A DNA stretch of 64,000 nt, from positions 124,001 to 188,000 of the forward strand of contig CANNZV010000336.1 of assembly GCA_947561585.1 (NCBI GenBank), given 5' to 3'. The stretch's first letter is position 1, and each line of letters opens with the position of its first letter. A program made the position numbers and the translations under genes. A model generated the notes under the pieces. The model saw only the letters and a list, made by a program, of their open reading frames with translations. It made no database searches and was not told where the DNA came from. Positions 10,401-22,675 of the stretch are shown one piece after another. The DNA comes from Caprella mutica. Taxonomy: Eukaryota; Arthropoda; Malacostraca; Amphipoda; Caprellidae.

Positions 10401-13100
10401 TATTTGTTATTATTTTCTTGCTTATCGAGAAATATTCTTTTTTATATATTAGGAAAGAAGCAAAATTAGTTAGTACGTTGTACAAGAACATGAAATGCCA
10501 ATTGCAGATTAATTCGTGATATTTTAGAGTTAACCCGCGCAATATAATTTTTTGTGATAAATGTTAATATTTTAATATTTTCCTCATATCTTTAGCGTAC
10601 CTCTCCAGTAACTTACACTCTCAACCGTACATATTTTCTCGTTAGCAGACCTAGTAACTCAGAACAAATGTCCATTGTTGTGTCTTTCTATCGGAGAAGT
10701 TGTAATGACATCAGAATGTTGGAAGAAAGCGTAACAACTTGATTCGATTGTTGTGGTCAGAACTATTCCTGATGGTTATGACTTGCAACTTGGTTATGAT
10801 GTCTTAGTTATGCTCTAAAGGTATCTATTTCTCTGACCTATAAGATACTATTACCTGAAATACTTTATAAATTTGGGAAGTGCTGAGTCCCACATATTGT
10901 GAGTTGTACCTCATTCACCTCGGGATATTAGCAACATTGAAATCAGAGACTGAAAACCTGTACAACCAGTGGTTCTTGATTGGATTTTAAACTTCAGTCA
11001 AATATTTAGGTATTTTCTTTCATCAGCTTTTACAAGCGTTTATGAGAATTGAACTTTGTAGAGATCTAGAAATTCCAGGACTGTCTCTAGCTTGCAGTCA
11101 CAAGGGCACACACAGCAGCCATAACAGACAGACGAGGGCGCCATCTAGTAAATATGATGTCTATTAGAGGTGATTAACCAAGGCACACAAGCCTTGGTTA
11201 ACTCGTCGTCAATTATATGTTAAACTTTATTTAGATATAGTTAACGATGATGTATTTATGTTTGCATATACTGTATTTAGTATATATATTTAAAGTTCAA
11301 GTACTAAGCCTTTTAAACAGTGTTCCAGAAATTGTTGACTAAAAATTAATACTTCTCTATAATTTTCTTTCTTGTACACAGCCTCATGGGAGTCATGAAG
11401 AAATATGCAGAAATATTCTCTTAATCAGTTATCGTACTGAATTACTGGTTATTGACAATTATTAAGTAGAAAATAAACTTACTAATATCCAATTAAACTA
11501 ACAATTGTTTTTTAATGAAAAATCGTTGTTTTTTAAACAAAACAAATAGTATTAGCCTGATATCTGTGAATATTATTATGTCATTTTTATCTACAGTTTA
11601 AGTTTTTAGTGCAAGCCTTAATTTCATTATCCTCACCACATATTTCCTAACCCTATAACGCCCCCAAGAGATATTCCAGGCCCAGAATATTTTTTTGATA
11701 GATCAATATTAGATAGATAAGCTTTTCAATTTAGAATTTGTTAAAAAAATAACTTTTCATTTTTTTTTGGAGTCAGATATCATTTGGGAAGAACTTGTGA
11801 GTATATTTTTTTTTTTTTTTTTTTGAAGAAAAATATTTTTTTTGGTGACTGGTTCAAAATCTCAAATCATTATGAGGCATAGCCTATACCTTTAATCTCA
11901 CGCTTCTTACTACTAGAATATGATTATACGGACTAAATGTAGACATTATTGGATGTTTTTCTAATGTCCTCTACAGAAGACATTGGGCGTTAGGGGTTAA
12001 GTCATAAATAATTCTCCCTCTCATCTCCTAAGTAATTAATTACCGCACTTGACTTGTCGCCAGAATAATTATACTCCATTTTATTCCCATCATCTCCTTG
12101 ACTTCCTTTTCCCTCTTCAACTTTTCTATTCGCTGGAAGCAGAAATGGGAAGAAGCCTGAAATGTTTACTGTAATTCGATTAGTTCTGCATCAGGTGAAG
12201 TGGAAGGAAGACAAATTGACGTGAAGGGGGAAAAAGATTTATTTATTATGATATTCACAGAGATATCAGTTATTTTTCATCTTCAATAAACAAACAAAGA
12301 TTAATATCATGCAATGATTAGTATGTTATCTACAGGAAAGCTCAAATTAAAACGCATCTATCATTGAATATATAATGTAACTGAAAAAGCTTCTCACACA
12401 CATAAGAGCATCATCGATTATAGACCAGACTCCTGCTTCAGTCGTTCTAACAAATAAACGTCACATGTTTTACTAGGCATATATTCAAAAATTCAAAACT
12501 CCAAATTGTTCTTAATTCTCGCACATCATTCACTTAAAAATAGAGAATGGAAATTTGAAAATCTTGTCATTCGATAGACGACATGGAATCACATGAAAAC
12601 CTGCAACACGATGAAGGAGAATACTAGAATGGGAAGCGCTATATCATATTTAAATAGCCTCTCAAATAGTGCATAATAGAAAGAACTAACTTTCTATTCG
12701 GGAAGAGGTCAGTAGAGCTTTTTCAATTCAATGCTGTGTATAAGCAGTTTGTTTTGTGAAGGTTGATGATTCCATATAAGCTGTGATTTCAAATGTCGTG
12801 GAGTTCTGAAATTTTGAATTTCCTTTCTATTTTATTTTTTCTTTGAAATAAGTATAGCTTATGCTTGAAATAGGTATGGATAACGCAATAAGATAATTGA
12901 ACATTCGATACCTCCTGTTAAACATCTTTTGTTCAGATAAATTAAATGTGTATTGAAGAATTTAAATGTACATTTTTTAGCATTTGGAGAAATACGTACC
13001 AAACATATGGTAAAATAATACTTTTACTAAAATATTTGATTTTATGGTTAGTGTAGTCTTAGTGTTTAGTGTAGTCTCAATGCTTAGTGTTTCTTATTTC
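7418..13100. other. long non-coding stretch, possible intron of the minus-strand gene
   Basis: Mostly AT-rich sequence with poly-A/T runs (for example 8322-8332 and 11806-11824) and one short run of the arthropod-telomere-like motif GGTTAGGTTAGG near 9530. A terminus-like TACAGAGTGGGCCAAAAA occurs at about 10239. No second clear exon was found, and small exons may have been missed. Confidence 0.35.
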
Positions 13101-13103
13101 GAA

Positions 13104-13897
13104 TCATACACTGTGAGGTTACTATACATAGTATATTGGCTTGTCGCATGTTTCATCTAGGTTCAATTCTAGATCGTCTCCACAAGATGGATAAACTGGT
13201 GACGGTTTTCGTCTCCACAAGATGGATAAACTGGTGACGGTTTTCGTCTCCAGAAGATGGATAAACTGGTGACGGTTTTCGTCTCCACAAGATGGATAAA
13301 CTGGTGACGGTTTTAATCTCCACCAGATGGATAAACTGGTGACGGTTTTCGTCTCCACCAGATGGATAAACTGGTGACGGTTTTCGTCTCCACCAGATGG
13401 ATAAACTGGTGACGGTTTTCGTCTCCACAAGATGGATAAACTGGTGACGGTTTTCGTCTCCACCAGATGAATAAACTGGTGACGGTTTTCGTCTCCACCA
13501 GATGGATAAACTGGTGACGGTTTTCGTCTCCAGAAGATGGATAAACTGGTGACGGTTTTCGTCTCCACCAGATGGATAAACTGGTGACGGTTTTCGTCTC
13601 CACCAGATGGATAAACTGGTGACGGTTTTCTGCATTCATCAGCAGAGTGTCCATATATCTGGCAATTATTGCAACAACGTGAGAGAGGAACTTGAGGTTT
13701 GACCTCCATTCCATCATAACTGTAATACGTTCTGGTGTCATTGCTACATTGAAAGTAAAAATTAGAGTTGCAGTCAACACTATGGAGGGTGAAAGCCTAA
13801 TTACTCCCTATTAATTTGGTTAATAATTTTGTTTCTATTCTTTTTATATATGTAGAAAAATCTACTAAATCTCTGTTAGACCAACATTTTCGATCAT
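13104..13897 (-). CDS. CCHC zinc-knuckle (Gag-like) coding segment
   Basis: The minus-strand frame after a likely 3' splice site (TTGTTTTAACAG at 13898-13909) reads about 60 residues, then PLSRCCNNCQIYGHSADECR, a zinc knuckle of form C-x2-C-x4-H-x4-C (about 13630-13690). Such knuckles, preceded by a short basic/Pro stretch, are typical of retrotransposon Gag or ORF1 proteins. The frame then crosses a 35-bp tandem repeat of about 13 units, giving KPSPVYPSGGDENRHQF-type text, and ends DDLELNLDETCDKPIYYV. A TAG interrupts the N-terminal part at 13797-13799. The first standard stop after the repeat is TAG at 13122-13124; the first TGA is at 13104-13106. It may be a decayed retroelement or a host gene derived from one. 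Confidence 0.5.
13174..13630. repeat. 35-bp tandem repeat, about 13 copies
   Basis: Unit begins GTCTCCACAAGATGGATAAA and ends CTGGTGACGGTTTTC; units differ mainly at CACAAG, CACCAG or CAGAAG. All three minus-strand frames are open through the array, so the translated text cycles through frames every three units. It lies inside the Gag-like segment, directly after the zinc knuckle. Confidence 0.95.
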
Positions 13898-13909
13898 CTG
13901 TTAAAACAA

Positions 13910-15215
13910 GAAAATACTTAAAAGGTATAAAAAGAAAGAGAGTGAGTATTTGAAATATCATAAATTATGTTCCCGTTGGTATCAGACAATTGAATAAACT
14001 GACCAACAGCGTTACCTTCATTTTTAATTTATATATATTATGAAGATGAACCATGTAACGACTAAAATCATCTAGCCTCATTTAATTCAAATTCCCAAAA
14101 ATAAATACTACTTTATCCATCATTGGAATAGATTTGTTCCCTTTTTTTCAGAGTTTTATTCGTTTAGTTGAATTGAGTTTCCTGTTAACACCGAAACAAG
14201 GCGATAGTTTCCCCTCAATTGTACCGAATGTTTCCCTGATGTCATGCAGGAATTACCCAGCAAATGAAGTGTGGCGGAGGGGAACCTGATAGAAAGGAGA
14301 GTGTGAAAATAAAAACAAAATTAAGATCATTGATGAATGCCACCACCATTTAAACTTGCATATACAGTTGCACAACTTACAAATTCAGTAGGATAATTTT
14401 GTAAATTTTCATTAGATCTGGAAAGATTCTTTTATAAATATCCTAATCTCCACGAGAATAAATATTATTTGTGGAATTTGATGGAAAAGATTCAAATTTT
14501 GTCCGAAAGAAATTTATTTTAACATCGGGACGAATCTTTGAAAGAAAATTTCAAATATAAAACAATTATCTTCGAATCATTGAATGGTGAATTAATCGTA
14601 TAGCAATTAATATTCGAATAACAAAAATAATCACAATGATAATAATAGTTATAGACATTTTTCTGTTCTAAAAGTAATAATTTTATCAAGAATCTGGCTA
14701 ATAAGATGTGATAATCAATCAATAACAGAAATCAATAATATCAGAATATTTGACAATTGGATACTCAGTTGAGATACAACCAAATATTCATTCGCTCAAA
14801 TTAGTTTAACCGTACATAATCCAAACACTCTATCCATTTCATGGTAAGTAAGAAGTCATTTTTCTAGACCGTGTGAATTTAGCACTTGTGGTCTAAGCTA
14901 ACACTTCCCTCGAGGCCAATAACTGCTTGTTTAATGTCTTACTGAATGGTTGGAGTAGAGATAGAGTGAAATTTAACCAGTGTCTAAGAATAGAGCAAGT
15001 AGTGTATATCTAATGTTATTGCTGCAGTTTACCATGAATAAAAGGGATGAGTGATTTGAACTTCTAATATATGTTAGAGCATGAATCAAAATCAACTATT
15101 GAATTTAAAATATATTTCTTAAAGGCACTAATGTAATAATCTGAACTGTAGGAAAAGAAATGGAGAATGAGATGGAGAGTAGCTATTTGTTATATTGATT
15201 GAAACCTCGACTTAC
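13910..15215. other. AT-rich non-coding sequence
   Basis: No supported gene. The frame at 14519-14722 (minus) is low-complexity, AT-driven and not convincing. Confidence 0.4.
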
Positions 15216-15407
15216 CAAGTTGGAAACAAATACATAAAGAACATATGATTTTATTACACTTACAAGACGAAAATATATGTTTACCATATAATCTGGAAGA
15301 TAATCAAATGAAATTGTAACTGAATACCTGCAGTTTATTAATTTCCTTATATGGCATAAATTCTTGCCTTCCTCAAAGCTATAGCTCCAAAATTTTCCTC
15401 CAACAGA
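15216..15407 (-). CDS. weak candidate exon ending at a GTAAGT donor
   Basis: Sixty-four minus-strand codons beginning SVGGKFWSYSFEEGKNL end in phase 0 at a consensus splice donor (AACTTG|GTAAGT). Two adjacent UAR codons (TAG, TAA) precede the first Ser, and upstream of them the same frame stays open for about 20 more codons. The sequence is AT-rich and could be open by chance. If real, it could be an upstream exon of the gene ending at 7287. Confidence 0.2.
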
Positions 15408-17131
15408 TTACTACGCTTGTAAGTTCTCACCAAACGATAGAACTATACTTTTTGCGACTGGAGAGAAAATTCAATTATGATAAAAAAAATTATAAAATAA
15501 TTCCTTGGAATTATGTCCCAAACCTGACACTCAAATAATTTGAATTACAGTTTCATTTCAAAGTATTTTTTTTTATGTAACATACCTGCATAACTGATCA
15601 GCAATAATTAAATTGCTAACTACTCGTAACTCAGGTAGTTTTTAAATTACAACCTCCAAGAATAGAAATAAAAGTCCAGCAAATTAGCTGTGGTGACTTT
15701 CGACGCTCTCTTTGTGACGCATTTTTAAAAAATTTGATAGGTGTACAAAAGGGAATTTAAGAAGATTATCCGTTAATTGACATTAGTTGAAGTTAGGTCT
15801 GAGCAATGATCATTATATTATGAAATTGCTATCTCTATGCAGTCAAGATAAGGTTTCTGAAATCAATTCTATCAAGATGAGGAAGAGTTAATAGCTTTTG
15901 TCACAAGAGATTATTATGTGTCAGCTGACACGACGTCTAATATTAACGAATTTAATTCTGCTTTTATCTTCATTATTTCCATCGTGCTTCCTCAAGGCTG
16001 GTTAATTGAATCCATTAGCTTATCCTAAGTTATTCAACAGACTTCATTAATATACTGAGCAATAATTTAGTTTAGTCTTTGCATAGATTATCATCAAGCT
16101 TTTACCTGATGAGAAAAGAGTAATTTGATGATGTAATTACGTCTATTGATATTAATGGGGTAAGAAGTGATTAATCACTATCAAAGACATAAAGCAACTT
16201 GTTGAGTAAATTATAATGTCTATATAAGGAATTTTGAAAATAATTGGCTAAATCTAAGACTTCCATCGAAACTCGAGATATGACAGTATTGTTTTACTTG
16301 CATACATGTACAGTTGTTCTATTTTTTTAACATATTTTTCAGATATTTCTAGTCATAAATAGGTAATGTATCTTTACAAATTATATTGTGCAATTTTTAT
16401 TCCTTGTTTTTGTATTCCTTATAAAGTATTCAATATATGTTGGAGAAAAATATATTTGAAAAAATTAAAAAGTATTAGCGTGTACCAATAGTGGTACACG
16501 ATGCAGGTTGAGCAAGTTTGCTGTGTACCATCTATACGTACACCAGAATGACTTGTTTTCAAAAACTAGCTCATGAAAAATCATTAAGTAAATTTTCTCC
16601 TTCTATCACAAAATACACTATAGTTCAATCTGCTACTGTGAAATAATAACAGTAATTCATTATCTGGGGTCTTCGGAAGATCTCATTTCTGACATCAAAG
16701 GCCGTAGACACTCTCATTTGATTGATTCGTCCATTTCTGGTGAATGAAACTTTGATGCAAGACAAAATATTTAATACATTAAATGAAATTTCAATTAAAG
16801 AGAATATGATAGAACCAAAAGAAATGAATACTTTAACTTTATTTAATAAAGTGTTTTCTTATAATTTAAAGCTATAATAACTAAATTTACATTTCTTTGT
16901 TTTATATAGCTTCATATCAGTATATAGTAAAAACTTACATATATATACAAAAAGTTGAAGACGGTTTTCTTAATGAAGGTACATACTCAATTTGATGATG
17001 AAATGTAATATGCATAAGAAAATGAAGTACAGATGACTGAGTGTTGCAAATACAGAATCAAGGGAATGTAAACCTTTAAGTAATTGTAGAATAAATTATT
17101 ACAAATAGATAATATTGTTATAGATATCATA
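15408..17131. other. AT-rich non-coding sequence with two short hairpins
   Basis: Near 16475-16545 there are two adjacent imperfect hairpins built on GTGTACC/GGTACAC. Nothing else was recognised. Confidence 0.4.
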
Positions 17132-17375
17132 CACTGAAAAAAAATTGCTAGTCAACATGACTTATCGTTTGAGTCAAGGCTGCAAAACTTCAGTATTAGT
17201 CTTTTTCTTGATTTACTCTACCTGAGTCAATCTGACTAAGAATTAGGAGTCAAATGACTCTTGTTTTTGAGTAAAATATTAGAATGAGTCAAATTGACTC
17301 ACATTTTTGAGTCGGTTTTAGGACAAACTAAAAATTCAAATTTTGAGTCAATTTGACTCGTATTTTTTCTCAATG
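17132..17375. mobile_element. 244-bp MITE on a TA target, rich in GAGTCA motifs
   Basis: The ends read CACTGAAAAAAAATTG on the left and TATTTTTTCTCAATG on the right, flanked by TA on both sides. This end type (CACTGAGAAAAA) recurs at about 19965 and 32636 in the window. Inside are many GAGTCA/TGACTC words, including the near-perfect palindrome GAGTCAAATTGACTC. The TA target fits Tc1/mariner-like mobilisation. Confidence 0.6.
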
Positions 17376-18540
17376 TACTAATATATGATTATGGAGTTTT
17401 GCAAAAGTTTCCCACCTTCACATCCTAAAACTTCACTTCATTCTTCTGTTGATAGTCTCCTTTTCATCTGACACGGGATCAAATTGCACTGGAAATTAGA
17501 GTTGCAATTTCTCACAGAACATGACTGATGATGAAGTAAATCTTGTGAAATCTTATATCGTTACTCGACCAACAAAGTATTAGTAATATAATTTCTCCGC
17601 TAATTGAGTTCATATTTCATTACGAGTTATTTATCTTGATGTCATTGACCGATGTTCAGAAAATCAACTTGCTTACTATTTCTTTTTTATTTCACTATTT
17701 TATCAGGTAATTAAAACAATACTAGTTTGTCAGTTGAAACCATAACTTCACTATTTTATCAGGTAATTATAACAACGAAAAAAAATCAGTATTAATCACA
17801 AATAGATCAGGACTTAAAGTAAGTTAGAAATTTTGTTGAACTTTCAAATTTCTTGTAAAATCTTCCAAAGACCTTTCAAGTGCCTCTCATTCAAATTAAA
17901 ATATTTTTTTTGTCCCAAACAAGATTTCGGTGGATTTTAAGATGGTTGAAGTACTTGTAATTGCGCTTTTAATGGTATCAAACTTGTCTTTTTTCAAATT
18001 ATGTCCGGGTTGAACCCTAACTTGACTACACTATGTGAGCATTGAGCATATTACAAAATAATTAACGAGTTCAAGCCCATATGCAAGATATAATAAGATT
18101 GAAAAATTCTAAACAAGATGCAGAAGAAGTTTTGGTAAATTTCATAGTTTTTAATTTCACATTAATGGCGTTTCTAATCCCATATTATTTATAAATTGAA
18201 TTCGAAGGAAAATAAAATCTTTTGTTTAATTACCATAATACCAAGAACTTGAAATAGATTACTATAATTTTAATATAGTGTATTTGAATGTTTTTAAATG
18301 GTTCATGATTTATATCAAATTTTTAGGTACACACATAAAAAACTAATATATTTTTCGTATATTTTTGTTCGCTGGTGAAAAGAACATATAAAGTTTAGTG
18401 CATTGAACTACAATCAACTGCGCAGAATCCGGTTGTTAACCTATTAATAAAAATAGGGCAATTTTAAATGAACCAGTTCACAATAATTGCAATGCCAAAT
18501 CGCTATCAATTATGTAATTATCGAGTAAATAACCTATTCA
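17376..18540. other. non-coding, including the upstream flank of SGR-A
   Basis: From about 17780 this is the outer part of the left palindrome arm and matches 33760-34530 in reverse. The parts closest to the promoter are also shared with SGR-D and SGR-E. No other gene is seen. Confidence 0.5.
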
Positions 18541-18547
18541 CAGGTGA

Positions 18548-18585
18548 TATAAGAGTCACGGTACTTCATTGCAAATAGTCACTTC
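18548..18585 (+). promoter_or_regulatory. core promoter of SGR-A
   Basis: TATAAGAG at 18548-18555, with an initiator-like AGTCACTT about 30 bp downstream. The block between them, and the 65 bp on to the ATG, are nearly identical in all five family members. The transcription start is inferred, not shown. Confidence 0.6.
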
Positions 18586-18645
18586 CAAACCTGAGCTGTA
18601 GCGTGACATTCTGTTTTCGTACGTCTGGTAGAAGATATTAACAAG

Positions 18646-20568
18646 ATGAGGGTAATGTTGGTGATGTCTTTGATGGTGCTGGGTGTACTTGCGATGGTGA
18701 GGATAACGTAGAAGTGGACACAGGGAAAAATCTTATTAGCCTTGTTTTGTTAGTGGAAATTTGACTTCCATCGAATAGAGAAACGTTGAAAAGTAACTGC
18801 TTTTCCTTTTAGAGAATAGGTTTACAAATGAAGTTGATAATTATTATAAAAAATGACTTAGATATAATGCAAATTAATATTTTTGAATTTAGACCAAAAA
18901 TAATTTATATCGATTTAGGTTAGAAGAAAAACGATTTATATTTATTTTATCTTCATTAATGAGTATAATTTTTTTCTGGTGCAGGGAATGGCGGACGATC
19001 GGATGATGAAAAATGAGCTGCGAGATGAAATCGAAAGAGGTGAGAGAAGTATATTAAAATATTATAACTATTAGTGAGCTACTGGTCAGTAATTTACTTA
19101 ATTTTTGTTTATCGATGACAGCTCAAAGGGATCGTACCCCTAAAGTTTTCATTTTTGTATAACGTATAGTAGAACTTACAAACTTGATATACATATATAA
19201 CATCGAATAAAACGTTAATTGTGTTCATGATGAAAATCACATTTACCTCATAGAAAATGAGATATTGGTAGAAAAAAAGATTCAATTTTGACCCACATTG
19301 ATGATATGAGTATCATTGGATGGGGAAAAACTTGGGCTATAAAAGTACACAGAGTTCTGTTCCATGATTTCTTCTCTGTGAAAAGAAAGAACCAAACAAA
19401 TTTTCTTTCGTCAATTTTGTGTTTTGACTCTACCTCAAAAATTGACAGAGGACAATCAGTTTGACGTCACACGAGGCCAGGTGATAGGCAGTCACGTAGA
19501 GTTGTGTTTTCTTAACAATCTGATGTAATTTTGAAGCTATTCTTTGAATATTTGTGAAATAATTTGACTGACAGTGAAAAAAGTTAGATTTTGTCACTAT
19601 TTGAATCTAGGAGAAATAAAACCACCCTAAATGGCAAAAGATATTACAGGTTACTTAGACGATCCATGTCGCTCTACCAAAAATTGATGGGTCCTTCAGG
19701 AGTGCTGCCATATTGTGGAATAAACCATTTTGAAAAATTGGGCTTGCATAGTTTTACAATGGTTTGTCCGATAATTCGATTTAAAATTTTGGAAATTTGT
19801 GTTCCTCGTTATCTGCTCCCTAGTTGGAAATTTTAAAAAATGGACTCTGACCTCTATACTCAGAAAGTTTAATTTTGTGCACTTGAGTGTCTCGCTTTAT
19901 AGACAAAACCTATCGGGTAAACTCGAAACAGCTGGGTGCATTAGTTTTAGTTGTTTATTTTTCTCAGTGTATATTGTTTCCCAAATTTTTCAGCATCCAG
20001 TGATAACCATATCATTAATGTAGGTCAGAAATTGACTGATGAGATAAATACCATGTACCCCCCATAAATAACTCATTTTCTTCCACATCTCGTTTTCTAT
20101 GAAGTAAATAGTAATTTTACAATAGCTAAAGAAGAATCCTCATTCGATGTTGTGCATATACTAAATTTAATTATTTTACGATGCAGAATGAAAAAATATA
20201 ATCTTGAGCGCACGATCCCAGCAGAGTTTAACTTCAAAATTGAGTAATAGTAGATCTTGTTTACTATTCATCTGATACTTCTAATTATCTAGTAAAAGAG
20301 AATGGCTTTCTTGTTGTAACTCTACAACTTGTGTTCAATGCATATCATATATAAATTAAATACAAAGATAAGTTCAATAACTTTTAATTAACATTCCATA
20401 ACAGATACAGATATGATGAGGGAATCCGGAGACTTGGAGACAGACCAAGAAAGCAAAAATAATCCGGAAAAACTGATGGGAGATAATGAGTTTCCTGTAT
20501 ATGGAGGAGGAGAAAGAACATGGGGAGGAGGGAGAAGAGTCCTAGGAAGAGGAGGATACAGAGGATGA
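18646..20568 (+). CDS. SGR-A: secreted glycine-rich peptide preprotein
   Basis: Three exons: 18646-18696, 18985-19039 and 20405-20568. Introns are GT-AG in phases 0 and 1. The predicted product is 89 residues. Exon 1 encodes a signal peptide ([17 protein letters not shown]); exon 2 encodes an acidic spacer starting GMADDRMMKNELRDEIER; exon 3 starts [16 protein letters not shown] and ends in a short Gly/Arg tail closing GRGGYRG. It lies in the left palindrome arm, facing SGR-B. The tail is short compared with SGR-B and SGR-D: the TGA is followed in frame by HRGYRFG and a TAG, so the copy may be truncated by a nonsense change. Exon 3 has a second in-frame 3' splice site 6 bp downstream. Family unknown; the layout resembles arthropod Gly-rich antimicrobial or gland peptides. 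Confidence 0.7.
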
Positions 20569-20678
20569 CACAGAGGCTACAGATTCGGATAGGAAAGACA
20601 ATGGAGGAATGGTAATAGAGTTTATGTAGGAGGTGGCTACAAACGATGGTGGATAAGGTTAAATAAGTGAATTTGGAA

Positions 20679-20684
20679 TAAAAA
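20679..20684 (+). terminator. poly(A) signal of SGR-A
   Basis: AATAAA (in GGAATAAAAAAAAC) about 110 bp after the stop codon. The same hexamer is present at the matching place after SGR-D. Confidence 0.5.
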
Positions 20685-20779
20685 AAACATACAAATTAAT
20701 AATTCATGAATTAGCTTGATTCGTTAGTAATGTGTAGATTTTGTATAAACTGAGATTAAAGAATACTTACTGCTAGCAA

Positions 20780-20960
20780 CAAATTGATACTGAAACACAA
20801 GGAGGCTACAGAGGATGATGGGGAAGCGGTAAATAGGAAGATTTGAGGGAAAATTTTCATTAAAATAATAATCCATGAAATGGATCAATTCGTTAGTAGT
20901 GTGTGGATTTTGAAGAAAGAATACTTACTGCTGGCAACAGATTGCGTAAAATAGACCGTC
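20780..20960 (+). pseudogene. second 3'-end copy of the glycine-rich gene
   Basis: A stretch reading GGYRG followed by TGA and TGGGGAAGCGGTAAATAG matches the true gene ends of SGR-B and SGR-F. It is followed by a second copy of the 3' flank already seen at 20690-20785. SGR-A thus carries two tandem 3' ends; the downstream one lacks a coding body. Confidence 0.55.
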
Positions 20961-22439
20961 AATTAATAGTGTTATAAATTATAAGAAAGTTTCATGCATT
21001 TCATCGATTGATAATATGTAGAGCTAGTAATATGATTGATTAGTATGATTAGATTAGTATTGATTAGTTTTTACCTTCTAAAATAAGTGATAATACTATA
21101 ACTAAATGAAACTTATAGCTATGCTGACAATTGTTTCAATTATTCTTGTTCGTGATATTAAATAATATTAATGACGGATTTCCTTTAAATATAATTATAA
21201 TTTTACTGCATTTACATACAAAGATATCCCGAAATGATATTAGAAATACTATTTATAATACAATATATATACCGAAAGAATAATAAGAAAAATAAGAATT
21301 ATTCAATAAAAGTTATTTGGGGAATATATTCATTTTTTAATATGATTTTATATATTAAATAATATTCAGAGAGTATAAGAACTTTAATATTAAAAATTTA
21401 ACAAATAAGTATTTCTCTAATGAACTTAATAAATTTATTCAGAAAAAATAGATACAGATTACAATTTTTTTCAAATACATACATCAAAAATAAGCTACAA
21501 ATTTAAAAAGAAAACATAAATAGGATATTTTATTCTGAAGCCCATCCAGGTATCCCATTTATTGGGCTAATATAACTTAAACAAGATATTCTTTATTGAG
21601 CAAGGGACATTAAAAAGTTTAATAAATACATCATTCATATTTGGTCAAATTCAGTTTTCTTTTTCTCCTGATCAAACAGAATACTTTTCTCTTAAAAGAC
21701 AAAAAATTTCCAATTTAAAACAAAATAATTTTGTTTTTAATTATTGCTTGACAACATTTTATATGTAATATTAAATATAGTAGTAATATATCATTCAGTA
21801 TTAACATATATTAAATGTATAATAATGTTCAAAACTTGGTTTGGATTTACAGTCATTATAGCTTTATTATCACTTTTATTTGTTTATGTTTTCCTATCTA
21901 ACCTAGTCAGTTTGGCACAGCAATGAATCTTAACGTATATCTGCCTGAAAAGGTTTTTCCTTCATATATAGGCTTGATAAACTCTAGATTAAAAATTGTG
22001 TTTTAACTACATTTATGGGTGAAAATGTCACCTGCTTTGTAATTGCTTTGTAACTTTTTTTTTTTAATAAATAAAGATTTGGCTGAAACAAATCAGCTGG
22101 TAAATTATAATTGCAGATCGTTAGGATTTTGATCTGTGATTATAATTATAAAGATGAAAAACCTTTCTGTCTACTTCGATAAAGGATTATTCGAAAAAAA
22201 CTTTCGTAATTTATCATACAATTAAAATTCTTAATTGATAGTCCGTCGTCGGACATTCCCGACAAACGCTCCAACGCTAATATCGGAAAATATTATATAT
22301 CATGGTGAAATACGGTATAATAGTAAAATAAATCAAACATCCTGAGTGGACATTCCCGACAAAATGATCCTACGTTAATGTCTGAAATTATTATCTATTA
22401 CGATGAAATACGGTAATTATTTATATTGTATAATAATAA
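20961..22439. other. AT-rich 3' flank, left palindrome arm
   Basis: Begins with the 3' flank shared by all family members (around AAACAATTG). The remainder pairs with the assembly gap in the right arm, so it has no visible partner. The frame at 21744-21926 is AT-rich and not convincing. Confidence 0.45.
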
Positions 22440-22675
22440 AAATATTCAAACATCCTTTATCGACATTCCTGGGATTCCCAGAGTATCTCCATTATGATTC
22501 CCATCAAATTCCCAGTTCATTCTTCACCCAAAGAGTAAGATTCATCCTGTGCCTCTAATGCGATTTGTGCCACAAAATAAATCTTCTCTCTTCGGATCGG
22601 AGAAAACCTTCGCATAATTCTGAGGGTGGAATTAATCATGTTAAGCATTGTTTTGCTTCGGAAAATACAAATCTG

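Noticed and set aside
10640..10740. Possible small terminal exon ending SVTT and TGA
   Set aside because: Weak splice context and no homology cue; open length is within chance.
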